Shown here one piece after another: positions 33,901 to 44,018 of a DNA stretch of 64,000 bases. Both the position numbers and the translations under genes were made by a program. The DNA is from Paracentrotus lividus (taxonomy: Eukaryota; Echinodermata; Echinoidea; Camarodonta; Echinidae): the NCBI GenBank assembly GCA_940671915.1, contig CALNVZ010001764.1, forward strand, positions 37,962 to 101,961, in the 5' to 3' direction. Under the pieces are notes generated by a model. It did not search any database and was not told where the DNA came from. It was given only the letters and a program-made list of their open reading frames with translations. The stretch's first letter is position 1. The number at the start of each line of letters is the position of its first letter.

Positions 33901-34140
33901 GTTGTTCACACTTGGTTACAATGATTCTCTGCGTAATACCACATGTTGTTGATAGGTGATTGACATCGACAAGGCATTATAGGGTCAAAAGCTCAAACTA
34001 AAAACTGACTTTCATTTAAATGGCTCGTGTTAAATTTCAACTCATCTTCTTAATTGGAAGTTTTTCACCCTTGGATAAATTATCCTTGGGGTATACCTAT
34101 TGTTTAATTGAGGATGATGAGGTTAAGAGGTCAGTCTAGG
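30960..34140 (+). repeat. Satellite of about 150-bp units, interrupted by a TU-like element
   Basis: Successive diverged units share TTCACACTTGGTACAAATGA, GTAATACCACATGTG, GATGAGGATGATGACATC, ATAGGGGTCAAAAGGTCAAC and a T-rich TTTCTTTATTTCTC segment. Anchors fall near 31,004, 31,203, 31,343, 33,317, 33,459, 33,608, 33,755, 33,906 and 34,062, so spacing is about 140-200 bp. The element at 31,378-33,198 interrupts one unit. Unit-to-unit differences include many single-base indels, possibly sequencing error. No coding capacity. Confidence 0.85.
31378..33198. mobile_element. TU-like fold-back transposon, copy 2 (GGACAATTACCCC arms)
   Basis: An exact 8-bp direct repeat GGTATAAC flanks it (31,370-31,377 and 33,199-33,206). 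The arms are GGACAATTACCCC-type tandem units (31,385-31,545 and, complementary, 32,935-33,190), followed inward by polypyrimidine domains (31,625-31,660, 31,845-31,950; complement at 32,750-32,840). A second internal patch of arm units occurs at 31,665-31,735. The core at about 32,280-32,510 is the reverse complement of 2,190-2,440 in copy 1, including AAACCATGGTTT. No transposase gene is present. Confidence 0.85.
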
Positions 34141-35963
34141 GAGTCAAAGGTTATATTGCGTGTTTTATTGATAGCGAAATCAGGCGAACTCGTGGTCGCG
34201 AACCACCTGTTTCTACTCCTCATCCAACGTGCCTCCTCAGAATTAATCCACGGAACACTTGTGCTCCATTATAACGTGCTACTAGGATGAAAGAGAGCAA
34301 TGCAAGCTAGGGCCGATTATGGATAGCCACGTCACTGTTTAATAAAGAGTGTAGTATGATGTATAAAGTTATATATGGACTGTATCACACAAAAAGCGAG
34401 GCTGAATAACATGGAACCATTAATTATCGGTACATTCCGATCATGTAACGTGGACAATAATTAAACGAATTAACTTATGGCGATTGTTTCAGGCTTTCAT
34501 TCATTATTCAGTTGTGGAATATGTTGAACAGTTTTATTATTTAAGATTAATTTATGCGCTTTAATAAACAAGTTATGTGTATCTGAAGTAAATTGAGAAA
34601 AAATATATTTTTCTAATGTTCCAAGAACTGATCGAAATGGTAAGGAAACAGAAACATGAAAAATGAGGTTTAGAATTTATGAGTATTTTCCTTTCTTGAA
34701 ACTAAGAAACCGACGAGATGGACTTCTCACAGGAAACCATGACAACTGGTGATCCAAACACAGAAGTGAATCTGTCCTTTGTATCGCTCTTGGGAAATCG
34801 TGACACTAGGTAGTATATCAAGACATTCAATGTGTACTCAGTTGAGATGGACAAATCAATTAGAGCTATTGCATGTTATTAAGTATTGTCATATGATCTA
34901 AATATATTGTGATGAAAAAGAGTTTTTGCTTGCACTTTCAGAATGTGCCTTAAATGGAAATACTGAAGGAAAGGCCTATTTTTATTATTATCAGTTCTAT
35001 AAAAATAATAATTATTGTTGTTGTTTTTTTTTGTTTATGATTATTATTATGATTATTATATTGTAATAATAATAACACCTTTTTCATTAAAAGACTTAAC
35101 ACGAATATGATTATCTCTTATTTTATTTTCTTTTTCTAAAGGTGCTCGACATACCCGTAATATGACGTTTGACATCGTACGGAAGGAGGTGTTGATGGTT
35201 CATGATGCAAGACCACGTCACTGTGGACAAGAAGTGTATTAAATAAAATAATAATAATATAAAATGACAATATTTAAGCGGAAGATATCCATCTCAAAGA
35301 GATGCTCAAGCACAAACAAATAACAATTGTATTTAACCATGATTTAGTCAATACGCATAAAGCATCAGTGAAGTTTTCAGCGCTTGTCTTAGACGTTTAC
35401 ATGTTTTTGAACTAAGATATTTGCATTGTGATCCGTTTTAATTCAGATATAATATTATCATAATAAAAAGAAAGTCCTTTCCAGATATCCTTTAGTTTAT
35501 AGCACGTTTGTAAGTACTATTAGGACTTGCATCGGCTGGGTTCTTCCATCGTAGATCACACTATTTATCTTTAGAATTCAAAAGCTGTCTTATTTTGGGG
35601 GAAGGGTTTCCTAAGCTTCGTTCCCATTTAACTGAAAAAATTGCCAAAAGGTATGAGAACTTTAAAGATTACCCCCTCTTTTTTTAAATGATTTATCTTA
35701 CTTTCAGGGTATGACGTCAATGACTCTTTGTTGGGAGAAGAGCGGGAAATCGGATCAGCTTCGATCGTATCTTGAAGAATCTGGAAAAGATTCTAGAAAA
35801 GAATCATGTAAGGCTTAACTATGTTCTTTAGTATCAAATATGCTCTCTTAAATATTGGGAATATGATTTTACTCATCGTTTAGAAAGACTCTACGATAAA
35901 GAATGTAGAAAATTGTTCCAGTCAGTTCAGTAACTTTAAGTTTTTCTTTTAAGGAATAACACA
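34141..35963. other. AT-rich DNA, no gene recognised
   Basis: No repeat with definable ends and no convincing open frame was found. Possible short splice-bordered segments exist near 35,140-35,240 and 35,705-35,805 (the latter after TTTACTTTCAG on the plus strand, reading about 30 codons from GMTSMTLCWEKSGKSDQL and ending near GTAAGG), but no domain can be assigned. Confidence 0.35.
35708..35807 (+). CDS. Possible isolated exon, unknown
   Basis: Directly after a good acceptor (TTATCTTACTTTCAG) the plus strand is open for about 33 codons and reaches a donor-like ATGTAAGG. The peptide is charged and Ser-rich (segments EKSGKSDQL and EESGKDSRKES) with no domain I know. Two adjoining stretches are repetitive at the peptide level. 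It could be an exon of an unrecognised gene on the plus strand, or chance between cryptic splice sites. Confidence 0.25.
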
Positions 35964-36940
35964 TACACGCTGTTGCTCATAAAGGTTGGATATATTTATG
36001 TGAATCAGCAACGTCTTTGTGCTCTGGCTTTAATTTCTTGAAATTATTTGCCCTACTCTTCACTTTTCGGTGCCCTGGGCTATATTTTGGACGTTCCCCA
36101 ACCATTCCCGGAATGAAAAACAAAATAGTTGTTCAACCCCCACAATGCCCATTTGCCATTTGTTCTCATTTTGGGGCCACTTTTTTGTTTACCCGGCTGA
36201 CCAGGCCCCTCATACTATCCCATGAAACGCGGCTGAGGTAAAGGGTTGTTATTATTAAGTTAAATTAGGTATATGGTCACAGACTTCGATTTCTTGCCTA
36301 GGGGAAGGGTCAAAGTTGTTTTCGATTGTTACTCAAATATTGATTTTATTATTTTTACAAGATGGAAATTTCTATCTTTTCCAAAAAATACTGTAGAATC
36401 ACAGCGAAACAACATGCATGAATCACAATGAAAGAAAGACTATAGTCACATTTCCAACCTTGTCTTGAAGGCTGAAACAAATTGTAAGGACATGATAATA
36501 ATTAAGTATTTATGGCTGTTTTTACTTCCTTGTTGTGACTATAAAGGTAGGATAAATATTTCAATTTTCACGGATCTCACTTTTTACTTCAACCCCATCC
36601 CTAGACAAGATACCAAACCTGTTGACTTAAATTCTAATTTAACGTAAAAAGAACAATATCAACCCTTACTTCAGACGCGTTTTTGGGGTAGATGGAGGGG
36701 GCCTTGGTCAGCCGGGTAAACGAATAAGGGGCCCCAAAATGAGAAAAATGGCAAAAATGGGCATTGTGGGGATTGACAAACTTATTTGTTTTTCAATTCC
36801 CGGTAATGGTTGCGGGAACGTCCAAATATAGCAGGGCCCCGAAAAGGTGAAGTGGGGACAAACAATTTCAAGAAATTGAGCCGGATCAAGAGATGTTGCT
36901 GGTAACATAAAAATATCCAAACTATATGAGCAACTGTGTA
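35964..36940. mobile_element. Tc1-like fold-back element, divergent copy
   Basis: The ends (TACACGCTGTTGCTCATAAA on the left, diverged complement CATATGAG...AACTGTGTA on the right) and the interior (GGACGTTCCCCAACC, and its complement near 36,810) show it belongs to the family at 6,112-7,115 but to a different subfamily. It lies next to the tandem repeat that received the DIRS-like element. No transposase. Confidence 0.75.
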
Positions 36941-36959
36941 CATATAAGACACGAAGAAT

Positions 36960-37188
36960 TTTCGATCATATCATGTATTTTCCATTTCTCGCACAGAACT
37001 ATCTGTCTCTGAATGACTTGGATGAAGGGCTCTATGCATCTTCTCTTGACATGTAAAAACAAACCTGGAGGAGTTACATCGTGAAATAGGAACAACACCT
37101 TTAATCTATCTTGATATTTTGCCATGTCCTGTGAATAACGGCAATTTATGACTTCCAAACACATCGGCAAATGTGATGTGCAATATCA
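36960..37188 (+). repeat. Unit of a tandem repeat flanking the DIRS-like element (left)
   Basis: This block, marked by ACTATCTGTCTCTGAATGAC and CTGGAGGAGTTACATCGTGA, recurs in the same orientation at 42,410-42,616 on the other side of the DIRS-like element. The sequence just after the right-hand block repeats the sequence just after the element (ATGATATATGG), so the target was a tandem array of roughly 256-bp units and the element inserted into it. It is not a target-site duplication made by the insertion. Confidence 0.75.
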
Positions 37189-37232
37189 AATTCTATTACA
37201 TAAAATCTCATACAAGTCTTCAGAGGTTAGCA

Positions 37233-37347
37233 TATTCCAGGTGCTAAGGCAGTGCTTCACACAAAATAATTCAAAGCATTAAATTCAAATGAGGTAGGTC
37301 ACCACACAGCTATAAAAGAGCGGGGTTCTAATAGGTATTCATCTTTC
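37233..37347 (+). repeat. DIRS left inverted terminal repeat
   Basis: The repeat runs from ATTCCAGGTGCTAAGGC to ATAGGTATTCATCTTTC and is matched inverted at 42,183-42,298. It includes TATAAAAGAGCGGGG, a likely TATA box just upstream of the gag-like region. Confidence 0.9.
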
Positions 37348-37374
37348 CTTCGTGTAACGGCAGTGCACGTTAAG

Positions 37375-38234
37375 ATGTCTCAAGAAGAATGATACTACAC
37401 AACATCAGGATTTGGAGGCTAAGCTGGCCGCCCAGGCCGAAGAGATTCGGCGTCTATCCGATTCGGTTTCCCGCTTAGCCTCAGCAACATCGAGTACCGA
37501 GCCACGTTGCGTTGCGTTGCAGCACCGTTGATAGGGCTTCCTCAGCGTTGTAGCTGGGCAGACTGCAGAGATGAAGACGACTCACAGCTTTTTTCGGTCT
37601 TACCCGTCTGGTAGGGGTTGTGCCCTTTGAGTGGGCAACGTCAAGGGAGATAATTATGACCCGTTATTCTCTCTTATTTCTTTCCCCGTTGAAGGGAGTG
37701 ACCCGCTTGATGATTCGAATCAAGCGGGAATTTATGATGAAGCAAGTTTTACTTCCCCGCCTCAAAATTAGTCTCTCTCTACTATCCCAGACAGATACGA
37801 ACCCTTCAAATGCTTGTTTTGCCACTGTTCCACGGTTGAACGTGTAATTAGGCAGTCTTTCCTCAGAGCTAGGGCTACTCTGGATTTGCAAAATAAGAAA
37901 CTACAATTGCATGTAGTTAAATACTTGTTGCCCTATGCAGGGTAATTAGGAACCTGCTGAAAATGTGTGAAGGTATTTGGATATCTGAAACTGTTTGTTC
38001 GGTAAACAAGCTGTCTACACACTGAAATCTCTGTCGGAGGAATATACGTGGGGACAGAATGTTGCCGTTCCTAGACGCGGCCCTATGCAGTGGTCCTTAA
38101 TATATTTCCTCGCGATTCGCGGTCGGTCGTCACACGTTGATTTCCATAGGAAATCCCATTCCAGCGATACTATTGCGACCTACAATCTGGTAACCTTGGT
38201 AATCCAACAAAACTTCAGCGATCATAAGAAATGA
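37375..38234 (+). pseudogene. DIRS gag-like region, frameshifted
   Basis: An ATG lies 28 bp after the left terminal repeat. Shifting frame after the first codons gives a charged coiled-coil segment (LEAKLAAQAEEIRRLSDSVS), as at the start of DIRS-family ORF1 proteins. A less conserved region follows, including RATLDLQNKKLQLHV and a final ORF segment (from about 37,995) ending at 38,234. At least four frameshifts or stops interrupt it. The right-arm copy (minus strand, 63,064-63,926) carries different indels, so part of the damage is probably sequencing error. A structural role in particle formation is inferred from position. Confidence 0.65.
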
Positions 38235-38299
38235 TCCTTTGACAAGCGCTCCACAATTTTCAGCTAGGGCATACAAAATTTAAAAAAAAAAAAAAAAAG

Positions 38300-38760
38300 A
38301 AAAAAGAATGATCTTGCTTGCTCAAGCAGGAAGATCGACTTTGTTCTTCATTAATAAATTGCTCATCTCATCTGATTCTTTGATTTTGGATTCCGTTTCA
38401 GGCTACAAAATTGTTTTTTATGCAGACCCGTTCAATATTCCATCAAATTTTCCCCTTTTATATGGAGGAAAGGGAGGCGATTGGAGAGAAAATTTCTACA
38501 CTTTAATAGGTGCCTACTTTTCGAAAAGAAGGCAATAAAAGGAAATTTCTCCAAAACAATGCACATAGGTTTTTTGCCATTGTTCGTAAGAAGACGAGGG
38601 ATCTTAGACCGATTATCAATCCTAAGAGCCTCATCTCGTTTGTTGATATATGAAAAGATGGAGATTATTTATTTACTAAATAACTGGATTCATACAAATG
38701 GCTTTCTATAGTCTATTGATCTTTAAATATATTTTATATATATATATTATATATATATAT

Positions 38761-38791
<31 letters not shown>

Positions 38792-39340
38792 ATATAAATA
38801 TTATATATTTGGATTTTGCCGTTCCGCCAAGAAAGCGGAGAACATCATTACGAAATACTGTTAGATTATATGGAAAGATTCAGGATTTATTGTCATAACA
38901 TAAAAATCTTGTTTGAAGCCAGTAGATCGGCTGTATTATTTAGAATGTTGAAATGACACTATAGAGACATGACGATTTCTCTTCCACAAGATACAGTTTT
39001 GCGCATACGCTCTAACTTGCTAAAGGTGATTCTCTTTTGAAATCAAGAGTGCGAGAATGTGCAAGCTTCATAAGGTCATTGTTTCCTCCTTTTTTCCTTC
39101 CCCATAAGCAATTGCATTCCAAGATCTCTTGAAAATGCAAAGACAATAGGCATGATAGGCCTTCAAAATTCCGCTGGGTATTTCGATTCGCTTATTTCTT
39201 TAGTTTATACATTATTAGGTCCCATGGAAGAGAGAGCCAATTTTGTAAATTGCACTGAAATGGGCTATCCGCCATTATTTATTTCCATGACTGATATTTG
39301 TAACTTGTTGCTATGGAAATAAAAACAAACAACGAACAAA
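38300..39340 (+). pseudogene. DIRS reverse transcriptase region, broken
   Basis: The reading begins with LILDSVSGYKIVFYADP, the conserved lead-in of DIRS/Ngaro RTs, and reaches the fingers motif KKTRDLRPIINPKSLISFVD near 38,590-38,650. An AT-rich insertion of about 90 bp (38,715-38,811) and loss of sequence follow where the catalytic YxDD block would be; I could not find that block. A late motif (ISLPQDTVLRIRSNLLK, about 38,970-39,020) resumes the family alignment. The region is clearly non-functional as written. Confidence 0.75.
38715..38811. repeat. AT-rich simple repeat inside DIRS RT
   Basis: Alternating TATATA and ATATAA runs replace coding sequence in the RT. The right arm has the corresponding tract at about 62,488-62,575 with a different length and pattern. 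Confidence 0.85.
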
Positions 39341-40080
39341 GTTAACAAACAAACATAAAGATGAAATAAATTGGTGGATTTGCCAACAGCCTCATTCAAC
39401 CCATATTCTTGACACCAAATATGTACATAACAATATCCAAGAAGGCTAGCCTCTCGGGATGGGGGACTGTATGTCATTTTGACGATTCCTTTTTTCTCAG
39501 GGCCTTTCCGCCTAAACTTTCAACATCTACATATTTATCAATGCTCTCGAATTGTTTGTAATATAGAAAGAGCATTGCTTACCCTTTGTAGCCAATACTG
39601 GACATTCATATTTATATTTTGTTCTGACAATGGCACCTCTCGATCATAATATGAGTGATAACGTTCCTGTCTTACATGAAATAACAGTACTACGGATTGG
39701 TCTGAGTGTAAGAATAAGTTTTGGATTCACCCTCCCATGTTGCCAGGCACAAACAACAAAGTTGCCGGTGCTTGTCAAGAAAGGGATATGAATAAAGATT
39801 ACGTATCTTTCCACATATTTTCTCTTATTGTTTATGTCAATTTCTACCCTGACATTGATTTGTTTGCTTAAAAAGATAATCAAGTCTGAATACGCTTCTT
39901 GAAGGCGTGACCCTGCCCAAGCTGCTTTCAACGCATGGAAAAGCTCTCCCGCGACCTCCGGGGGACTCTCCGTTCGGGGAAGTTTGATACATGAGCATTT
40001 ATTGTAGTCGATGCTTTTTCCGTTCATGGGAATTCTATTCTCTTATAATTTCCCACCCTTTGCCTTTGACTTATTTTTAG
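39340..40080 (+). pseudogene. DIRS RNase H and PDIDLFA region, broken
   Basis: Reading through several frames shows the RNase H landmarks of DIRS-like elements in order: a GWGTVCHFDD block (about 39,455-39,490), INALELF (about 39,537-39,558), CSDNGTSRS (about 39,620-39,650), and the following FYPDIDLFA...KDNQV motif (about 39,840-39,890). The long minus-strand open frame over this region (39,644-40,027) is therefore antisense to a decayed gene and is not called. Confidence 0.75.
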
Positions 40081-41189
40081 GATTCTTCACAAAGTAAGGA
40101 GCAAACCGAACCCGCCTGTAGCGCCTTTATGGAAGGCGCAGCCGTTGTTCTCGACCGACCTGCACTGTTATGTGCAGTAGGCGGACGCAGACCGATGTCA
40201 TACAATGAAGTAACTGCCCATGCATAAACATATAAACCGCTTTTGTCCTCAACAATTGGGCCCGAGAAATGCTTCATATCCGATCTCTTGGATCACAAGC
40301 TGTAGTGGTCCCATCTGTTTTAATACTCTCAGAAAACAGTTTCGCTCGAACGATCAACCGACACCAATTACATAGTACATCTCGTTGCTTGGGTAGTCTC
40401 TCCGACGTTGAACTACAGCCAAAATTTCAGCATCGGATTCAAACCTACTCGCCCAGTCATAGCATGGACATGGAACAACTAGATGATACGAATCGGGCTG
40501 GAAGCGAATTTCGGAAATTGGTGTAGTGAAGGAAAGCTAATCCTTGCTCACCATCTTGAGTTGATATAATTTAATTTTTAGCAAATGACCATTCAACTGG
40601 CAAAGCTTATTTTAACATTTATTCATACCGATCAGCTCTATCTTTCGCCATCTATAAATTGAGGGGCATTCAGTGTGTCAAAGCCCCCTTGTTATTTCGT
40701 TTCATGAAGGGGATTTTAATTAGAATCCTCCTAAACCAAAATACTGTAGTACGTTGGATGCATCTCTTGTTTTTAAACTACATTAGATCTTTTACCCAGA
40801 ATCAAAAAGTTAACATTATTCCAATAAGCTAGTCAAAAGCTGTTATCTTGATGACTCTTGTTTCCGCTAAGCGTCTCAAAGTCTTTTGTCTAGATACCTT
40901 TCCTGTTTCAATCAAGAATATCATGCCGTGTTCTACTTAACAGAGTTACAAAACAACGACTTCATTTAAAATAGTTTGACGAATCAAACAATTGAGGTTC
41001 ATATATACCCACATGAAGTAAGATTTGTGTAATTACGACCCTACTGGAATACTTTAAGCTTCCTGCCCCTTTGAGGGAGGCAAACAAGAAGCCAGACTTG
41101 TTTATTTCAATCAGAAACGGGTGACCACCGCGGTGAATCTGGACTTTGGCTCGGTGGATGAAATCAGTATTGCGTTCTTTCGGATATTG

Positions 41190-41515
41190 ATATATCAAGC
41201 CATAGCTATTAGCAGTAGCGGACCAGACCGGAGTTCACACAATTAACTTACCGGGTCCATGCGTAAACCTAATAGAGCGCTTTGTCCCCAGACAATTGGG
41301 CCCCGAATTACATTCAATTCGATGTTCTTGGATCCGCGCCTGCGTAGTGCGGTAGTTTCCTCCCGCATTCTCGCCGGAGCAATCTTAATTGATAACATAT
41401 TTTTTGCTAACTGGTCGAATGTGGCACATTTAAGCAATTCTATCATAAATCCATTGACGGAAATCCTTTCAATCTGCTGTTCATATCAATAATAAATTTT
41501 ATAATCAAATGTTAA
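41190..41515 (+). pseudogene. DIRS tyrosine recombinase C-terminus, broken
   Basis: The frame reads DPRLRSAVVSSRILAGAIL, then DNIFFANWSNV, the Arg-box and A-x-W-S segments of DIRS/Crypton-type tyrosine recombinases. One frame over, FKQFYHKS supplies the catalytic Tyr region. A single-base difference at the join separates the two frames here, while in the right arm (about 59,800-59,870, minus strand) NWSNVGTFKQFYHKS is continuous. The recombinase would insert the circular cDNA. N-terminal motifs were not identified. Confidence 0.75.
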
Positions 41516-41789
41516 AAAAGTGAATTCACTGTGATACAGTCAACCGTTGACCGCAGTGGTATGTGAACACCAGTTCTAGGATTAAGAAACAGTTGAACTT
41601 AAAGAATAATAAATAAATAAAATTAAATAAATAAAATAAAATGTATATAAACGCCAAGAAGGTTAAAATCCCATTCGGGAGGTTTGGTTGTGGTGAAGAT
41701 AAGTTTCTTCCTTCATTAAAGTGACACTCACTGTGTTTCTTCCAATCGTTTTGTCTATTGGAGGTCAACTTCTGGTCATGCTTTGAACG

Positions 41790-41905
41790 ATGCTAACCCT
41801 CTGAAGACTTGTATGAGATGTTATGTAATAATACTAAATTATTGCGAATTATAATGAAGTATAATTATAATTCTATTAATAATAGCGAAATACAAGTGAG
41901 GAGGG
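41790..41905 (+). repeat. DIRS internal complementary region
   Basis: The first part (41,790-41,830) is the reverse complement of the left outer extension (37,190-37,232) and the second (41,831-41,905) of the right outer extension (42,299-42,368). Read together it spells the two element ends joined head to tail. In known DIRS elements this region templates the end junction of the circular cDNA, and the arrangement here fits that model. Confidence 0.9.
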
Positions 41906-42182
41906 TCCCACCCGCACCCGCCCTTGGCATATCCTTTTCTCAGATGTTGAATCTGATATTATTATGTCTTCCTGGTACTGGATTTTGCAGAAGTTGACTG
42001 TTTTGATCATTAAAGATGCTGCGCTTGTTTGATCGTAGTTATTACTGATTGGAATGATCCTATTATGTTGATCTATTTTGATTGATTGATTTCACGTTTG
42101 TGATACTGACGTGACGCAGAATTGTTTTTGGATGTTGTCCTGGCAATACTCACTATCTTTTTACCTTGGAATCCTTTGAAAA

Positions 42183-42298
42183 GATGAATACCTATTCAAA
42201 CCCGCTCTTTTATAGCTGTGTGGTGACCTACCTCATTTGAATTTTAATTGCTTTGAATTCTTTTGTGTGAAGCACTGCCTTAGCACCTGGAATATGCT
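42183..42298 (-). repeat. DIRS right inverted terminal repeat
   Basis: This is the inverted match of 37,233-37,347, including the complement of TATAAAAG. It is followed by the right outer extension, which reads CTTGTATTTCGCCATTATTA and continues to about 42,368. Confidence 0.9.
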
Positions 42299-42368
42299 AA
42301 CCCTTCTCGACTTGTATTTCGCCATTATTAATAGAATATAATTATACTTCATTATAATTCGCATAATT

Positions 42369-42625
42369 ATGATATATGGTGTATTATAAAAACAGTGATT
42401 TATCAATCAATTTCCATTCTCTTCACAGAACTATCTGTCTCTGAATGACTTGGATGAAGGAGCTCTATGTATCTTCTCTTGACATGTAAAAACATACCTG
42501 GAGGAGTTACATCGTGAAGTGGGGAACAACACCTTTAATCTAATCTTGATATTTGCGATATCCTTGTAATACGCGATGAACATTTATGACTTACAAACAC
42601 ATCGCAGCAGATGTAATGTGCACAT
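42369..42625 (+). repeat. Tandem-repeat unit flanking the DIRS-like element (right)
   Basis: This is the counterpart of 36,960-37,188 with the same landmarks. Its right edge (AATGATATATGGAGTATTATAC) repeats the bases directly after the element end (TATGATATATGGTGTATTATA), which defines a unit of about 256 bp. Confidence 0.75.
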
Positions 42626-42639
42626 AACAAATAATGATA

Positions 42640-43130
42640 TATGGAGTATTATACAAACTGTAAAATTATCATCAAGTGCGTTTTTAAAGAAATATTCTGT
42701 TGTCTTGATTAATTTTTCGCTACAGAACGGCATAGTCATAGTGAGTAATATTCACTTTAATTACACTTTATTTTTTAAAATTTACTCTACCTATTATTAT
42801 GCAAGAGACAAATTAAGCTGAGGTGATGTTTTATTTTGTGTATCTTCTACTTCTTTTTATCTTCTCGGGTAGTCTGTTTCTCTTCAACCTTGAATATTTC
42901 TTTATTTTAAGTAGTATTTTAATTTAATTTAAAGTTTTATTTCACTGTCATCTCTTACTTTTTACTATCATATTGTGCTTTTTAAAAGTTTGTTTCATAA
43001 TTGATTGTTCAATGGTATGTAACTCTACTTAAAAAAAAATAATTTGTAGTTTTATTGATATTCATCTCAGTGTATTTTGTTTTGAATATCCATTGCTTGA
43101 TATGAACTATTAAAAAAAAATGAATACTTA
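42640..43130. other. AT-rich left-arm DNA, nothing recognised
   Basis: Very AT-rich and without element ends that I can define. The open frame at 42,576-42,821 has no recognisable domain. Confidence 0.4.
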
Positions 43131-43144
43131 TACCCATGATAGCC

Positions 43145-43990
43145 TTTATGTCGACATGGCGTGATACTTATAGTCGACTTATAAAAAGGTGTATGTAGAA
43201 TAAGGCGAAATAACTCCTGAGTTTGAGTTGAGTTTAACAACATTAACAGCATGAACAAAATATTTTACATATGAAAGTAATAACATGAAATAATTAAAAC
43301 ATGATGAAACACTATAAAATATCATAACATAAAAAATTATATAAGATATTATAACTTTAAATTGTTAAGAATACAATGATGCAATGTATAGATTCAATTT
43401 ATTCATGAGAGGTTGAGAATTGAAAAGACAAAAAAAAAAAAAAAAAAAAAATGTGGAAAAGTATGAATATCTCAAAAATATATTATCATTATGCACATCC
43501 AAAGGTTTTTGAAGAATAAAGAAAAGGGAAAAACAAAAGTCGAACCAGTGCTATTCGAATATGGTTCTTCATCAAACGTACATTAAAAATGCTCATTGCA
43601 AGGTCTACTCTTCCGAAATAACTACTAAAATAGGTATTTTTTATTCAATAATGAGTTTGAGATTTCTCAGAAATTAAACCTTTCTTCTTCTTCACGAAAT
43701 TTTTGCAAGGCTTCGTTCAAACAAAAGAAATAAAAAATGTACCATTGTGTCGTTTTATATTTCGGTGATATTTCGAGTTTACGTGAAAAGTTCTTGCCTC
43801 TAGTCCGATATGATTCACATTCCCATATTGCGATAAAGAATGTGGTAAATGTCCCTTGGTGAATCATTATCAAAAAGGTGATACTGCAATTTATCATGTT
43901 TATGCAGATCAAATCGTCCTAAGATAACGTATCTCACCCTGTCGACATATTTTTTTTTATTAATACAACTTTTTATTAGTCGACTTAAGT
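43145..43990. mobile_element. Probable AT-rich element bounded by paired GTCGAC motifs (left arm)
   Basis: Both ends carry a pair of short motifs: GTCGACATGGCGTGATAC with AGTCGACTTATAAAAAG on the left, and ATCTCACCCTGTCGACAT with CTTTTTATTAGTCGACTT on the right, in inverted orientation as a set. The interior has a long A run (43,430-43,450) and no recognised gene. The right-arm equivalent is 57,240-58,095. I infer a non-autonomous TIR element; target duplication is unclear. Confidence 0.5.
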
Positions 43991-44018
43991 AAGATAAAAT
44001 AACCTCTCCTTCAGAGAA

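Larger units (their letters stand above)
37189..42368 (+). mobile_element. DIRS-like tyrosine-recombinase retrotransposon, decayed (left arm)
   Basis: The 5.2-kb element has the diagnostic DIRS layout. There are inverted terminal repeats (37,233-37,347 and 42,183-42,298) with unique outer extensions, and an internal complementary region (41,790-41,905) that is the reverse complement of the left extension joined to that of the right. Inside, in order, are a gag-like region, reverse transcriptase, RNase H with a PDIDLFA motif, and a tyrosine recombinase C-terminus. Every frame is broken by stops and indels, and an AT-rich run interrupts the RT. A TATAAAAG box lies in each terminal repeat. No target duplication is expected for this family. 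Confidence 0.85.

Noticed and set aside
39644-40277. Minus-strand open frames of 127 and 66 codons in the left arm
   Set aside because: The plus strand here carries RNase H and PDIDLFA motifs of the DIRS-like element; the minus-strand frames are antisense shadows.
40962-41446. Minus-strand open frames of 78 and 67 codons
   Set aside because: They are antisense to the DIRS tyrosine recombinase region, whose plus-strand motifs include the Arg box and the FKQFYHKS block.
36960-42625. The long direct repeats flanking the DIRS-like element as a target-site duplication
   Set aside because: The bases following the right-hand block repeat the element-adjacent bases, so the target was a pre-existing tandem array; DIRS elements do not normally make target duplications.
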